The notes beneath the pieces were generated by a model. That model had not been told where the DNA came from and made no database searches. It saw only the letters and a list, made by a program, of their open reading frames with translations. From Haplomitrium mnioides (Eukaryota; Marchantiophyta; Haplomitriopsida; Calobryales), in NCBI GenBank assembly GCA_049999725.1, contig JBNGIS010017867.1:1-21574 (forward strand): 21,574 nt of DNA. The letters run 5' to 3'. Below are positions 20,476-21,574 of this stretch, piece after piece. Position 1 is the first letter of the stretch. The number at the start of each line of letters is the position of its first letter. The translations under genes and the position numbers were made by a program.

Positions 20476-21127
20476 TTGGTCTTCTCTAAAGAAGTGTGGA
20501 TTACCCCTCTTTGGAGAAGCACTAAAGACCTCTTGGAGTAGTGGAATCTCTACTTTGCATGAACTCAAAGTGAGTCTAACTTTCAAGTTTTCATGAATAA
20601 AGAATAGCGGATATCCTATCCTTTATAAATAAAGATAAGAAGTTTAACTTGATGTTATAATAGCTACTAGATAGAGGAGCATTTGTACCTCCTAGAATTC
20701 CACTATTGAATCCCTTTAATATTCGTGTGATTAACCAATATTGACAAACATTTCTTTTGTCAATTTTTAGTATATAATTTTAGAGATGATTTTATGGTTT
20801 TTGTAATGGAATTAAGAGAGCATGTTATCTTACCTGTAGTAAACTATGGTGTTATGTGGGAGTGTTTTATATATGTTTTATGGTAGGTAGAAAATGGATT
20901 TGAACCAAGCTCCTCTAGATGAGTTCAACTCCAAGTGCCATATTTCTATTCGAGTAACGTCCAAACAAAAGTAGCAAGATTTTATTGTTTATAAGTTTGG
21001 AGAGAGGTTTTGTAAGTCAGTACTAGCCTCAACTAAACCTTTTATTTTTCCTATTTTACATAATTGGAATGTGTATATATTTGTTTTTTGTATAAGTCAC
21101 TCGTAGCAAAGTTTTGTAAGAAAAACC
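20476..21127 (+). other. Retrotransposon untranslated leader
   Basis: About 650 bp between primer binding site and gag start, A/T-rich, with no reading frame of note, no satellite monomers and no clear internal repeats. In LTR retrotransposons this region carries dimerisation and packaging signals; none can be recognised by eye. Confidence 0.65.
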
Positions 21128-21574
21128 ATGGAGGAAAACTCTAGCAATTTGGAAAAAGGAGCTTGGGTAATGGCCAAGTTGGAAGAGCTTCAAGCAGCTC
21201 TTATAGCAAGTCAACAACAAACAAACATGTTGATTGGGGAAATGGTGAAAATACGACTCTAACAAGAGAATGGAGAAGGAAGTTGAGAAACATTGCTACA
21301 AAAGATGAGCAAGTTGTGTAAATTGGAGCCTTATGGAGGAAGTCGTATGATTGGTGTTGTAGAAGGGTGGGTTTATCGAGTGGAGGTTCACATGTCATAC
21401 TTTCCGCATGCTTCGCATTTGGAGAAAGTATTATTTGCAAGATCATTTTTAACTAAGCATGCATCCGTTTGGCTACAAGGATGAGAGCAACAGAAAAATG
21501 CACGAGGAGAAAAATTGTTGTGGAGCGCTCTTAAAGAAGGTTTACTACAAAACTTCAAAGCCGTAGACTCTATT
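21128..21574 (+). pseudogene. Ty3/Gypsy-like gag, broken by three in-frame stops, 3' end outside the window
   Basis: Gag builds the virus-like particle of the retrotransposon. The ATG at 21128 has a good plant context (AAAACCATGG) and is the first start of the frame. One frame can be followed to the window end, 149 codons, but it holds stops at codon 45 (TAA, 21260), codon 53 (TGA, 21284) and codon 119 (TGA, 21482). Codons 1-44 are a polar, Leu/Glu/Gln-rich stretch that could form a coiled coil. Codons 65-118 have the spaced pattern of the Retrotrans_gag family: an aromatic-Gly-Gly, EGW at 79-81, RVE, a KV pair at 100-101, SFL, then A at 112 and W at 115. The last 30 codons are open. No frameshift is seen, so point mutations alone appear to have inactivated this part. 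The family call rests on pattern only. Confidence 0.75.

Larger units (their letters stand above)
19918..21574 (+). mobile_element. LTR retrotransposon, 5' part, Ty3/Gypsy-like
   Basis: The element begins with a 5' LTR (19918-20462), followed by a primer binding site matching the 3' end of plant initiator tRNA-Met, a leader and a decayed gag-like reading frame. It is in the plus orientation and runs off the right edge, so protease, reverse transcriptase, integrase, polypurine tract and 3' LTR are not seen. The Ty3/Gypsy assignment rests only on the gag pattern, because primer binding sites of this type also occur in Copia elements. It interrupts a satellite monomer; the five bases before it, TCGGG (19913-19917), are the expected target-site duplication if the usual 5-bp rule holds. 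Confidence 0.88.

Noticed and set aside
21056-21446. Minus-strand open frames opposite gag
   Set aside because: They are antisense to the plus-strand gag-like frame, which has the family pattern; no similarity of their own is recognisable.

Overview
The window looks like repetitive, non-genic nuclear DNA from a seed plant. Two things support this: a 5' long terminal repeat followed by an initiator-tRNA-Met primer binding site of the plant type (TGGTATCAGAGC), and a decayed Ty3/Gypsy-like gag behind it. The species cannot be named from the sequence. No intact host gene, rRNA, tRNA or CRISPR array is visible.

Positions 1-19917 are one uninterrupted tandem array of a 50/51-bp satellite monomer, about 390 copies all in the same orientation. 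Every monomer can be followed by its landmarks GGTAAAGGTGG, TTCATTG, CATCCATGG and TTTTACTCATC. Two main forms exist: a 51-bp form (GGAGTTC with CTTACATCC) and a 50-bp form (GGAATTC with CTTTATCC). Further subtypes follow each other in fixed orders, so the array has higher-order structure. I recognise four recurring multi-monomer blocks: block I (1955-3180, 4886-6215, 9415-11060), block II (3380-3850, 8010-8440, 15510-16060), block III (1-613, with related copies inside block I and at about 4160-4500), and block IV (13590-13940, 14400-14740, 16630-16970, 19660-19917), which is confined to the right third. Young local duplications lie on top of this (301 bp at 8849-9450, 99% identical; 355 bp at 1-613, about 98%; one monomer at 15551-15652). 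Three assembly gaps (100, 10 and 10 N) interrupt the array, and two of them touch duplicated sequence. The long open frames across the array are a by-product of the 51-bp (17-codon) period and are not annotated as genes.

Positions 19918-21574 are the 5' end of an LTR retrotransposon inserted on the plus strand in the middle of a satellite monomer: a 545-bp LTR with TGTAACAC/GTGTTACA termini, a TATA box and U3 direct repeats, then the primer binding site, an untranslated leader of about 650 bp, and a gag-like reading frame broken by three in-frame stops. The element runs off the right edge, so its polymerase genes, 3' LTR and target-site duplication cannot be seen. The satellite probably continues beyond it, since the last monomers before the insertion are ordinary ones.
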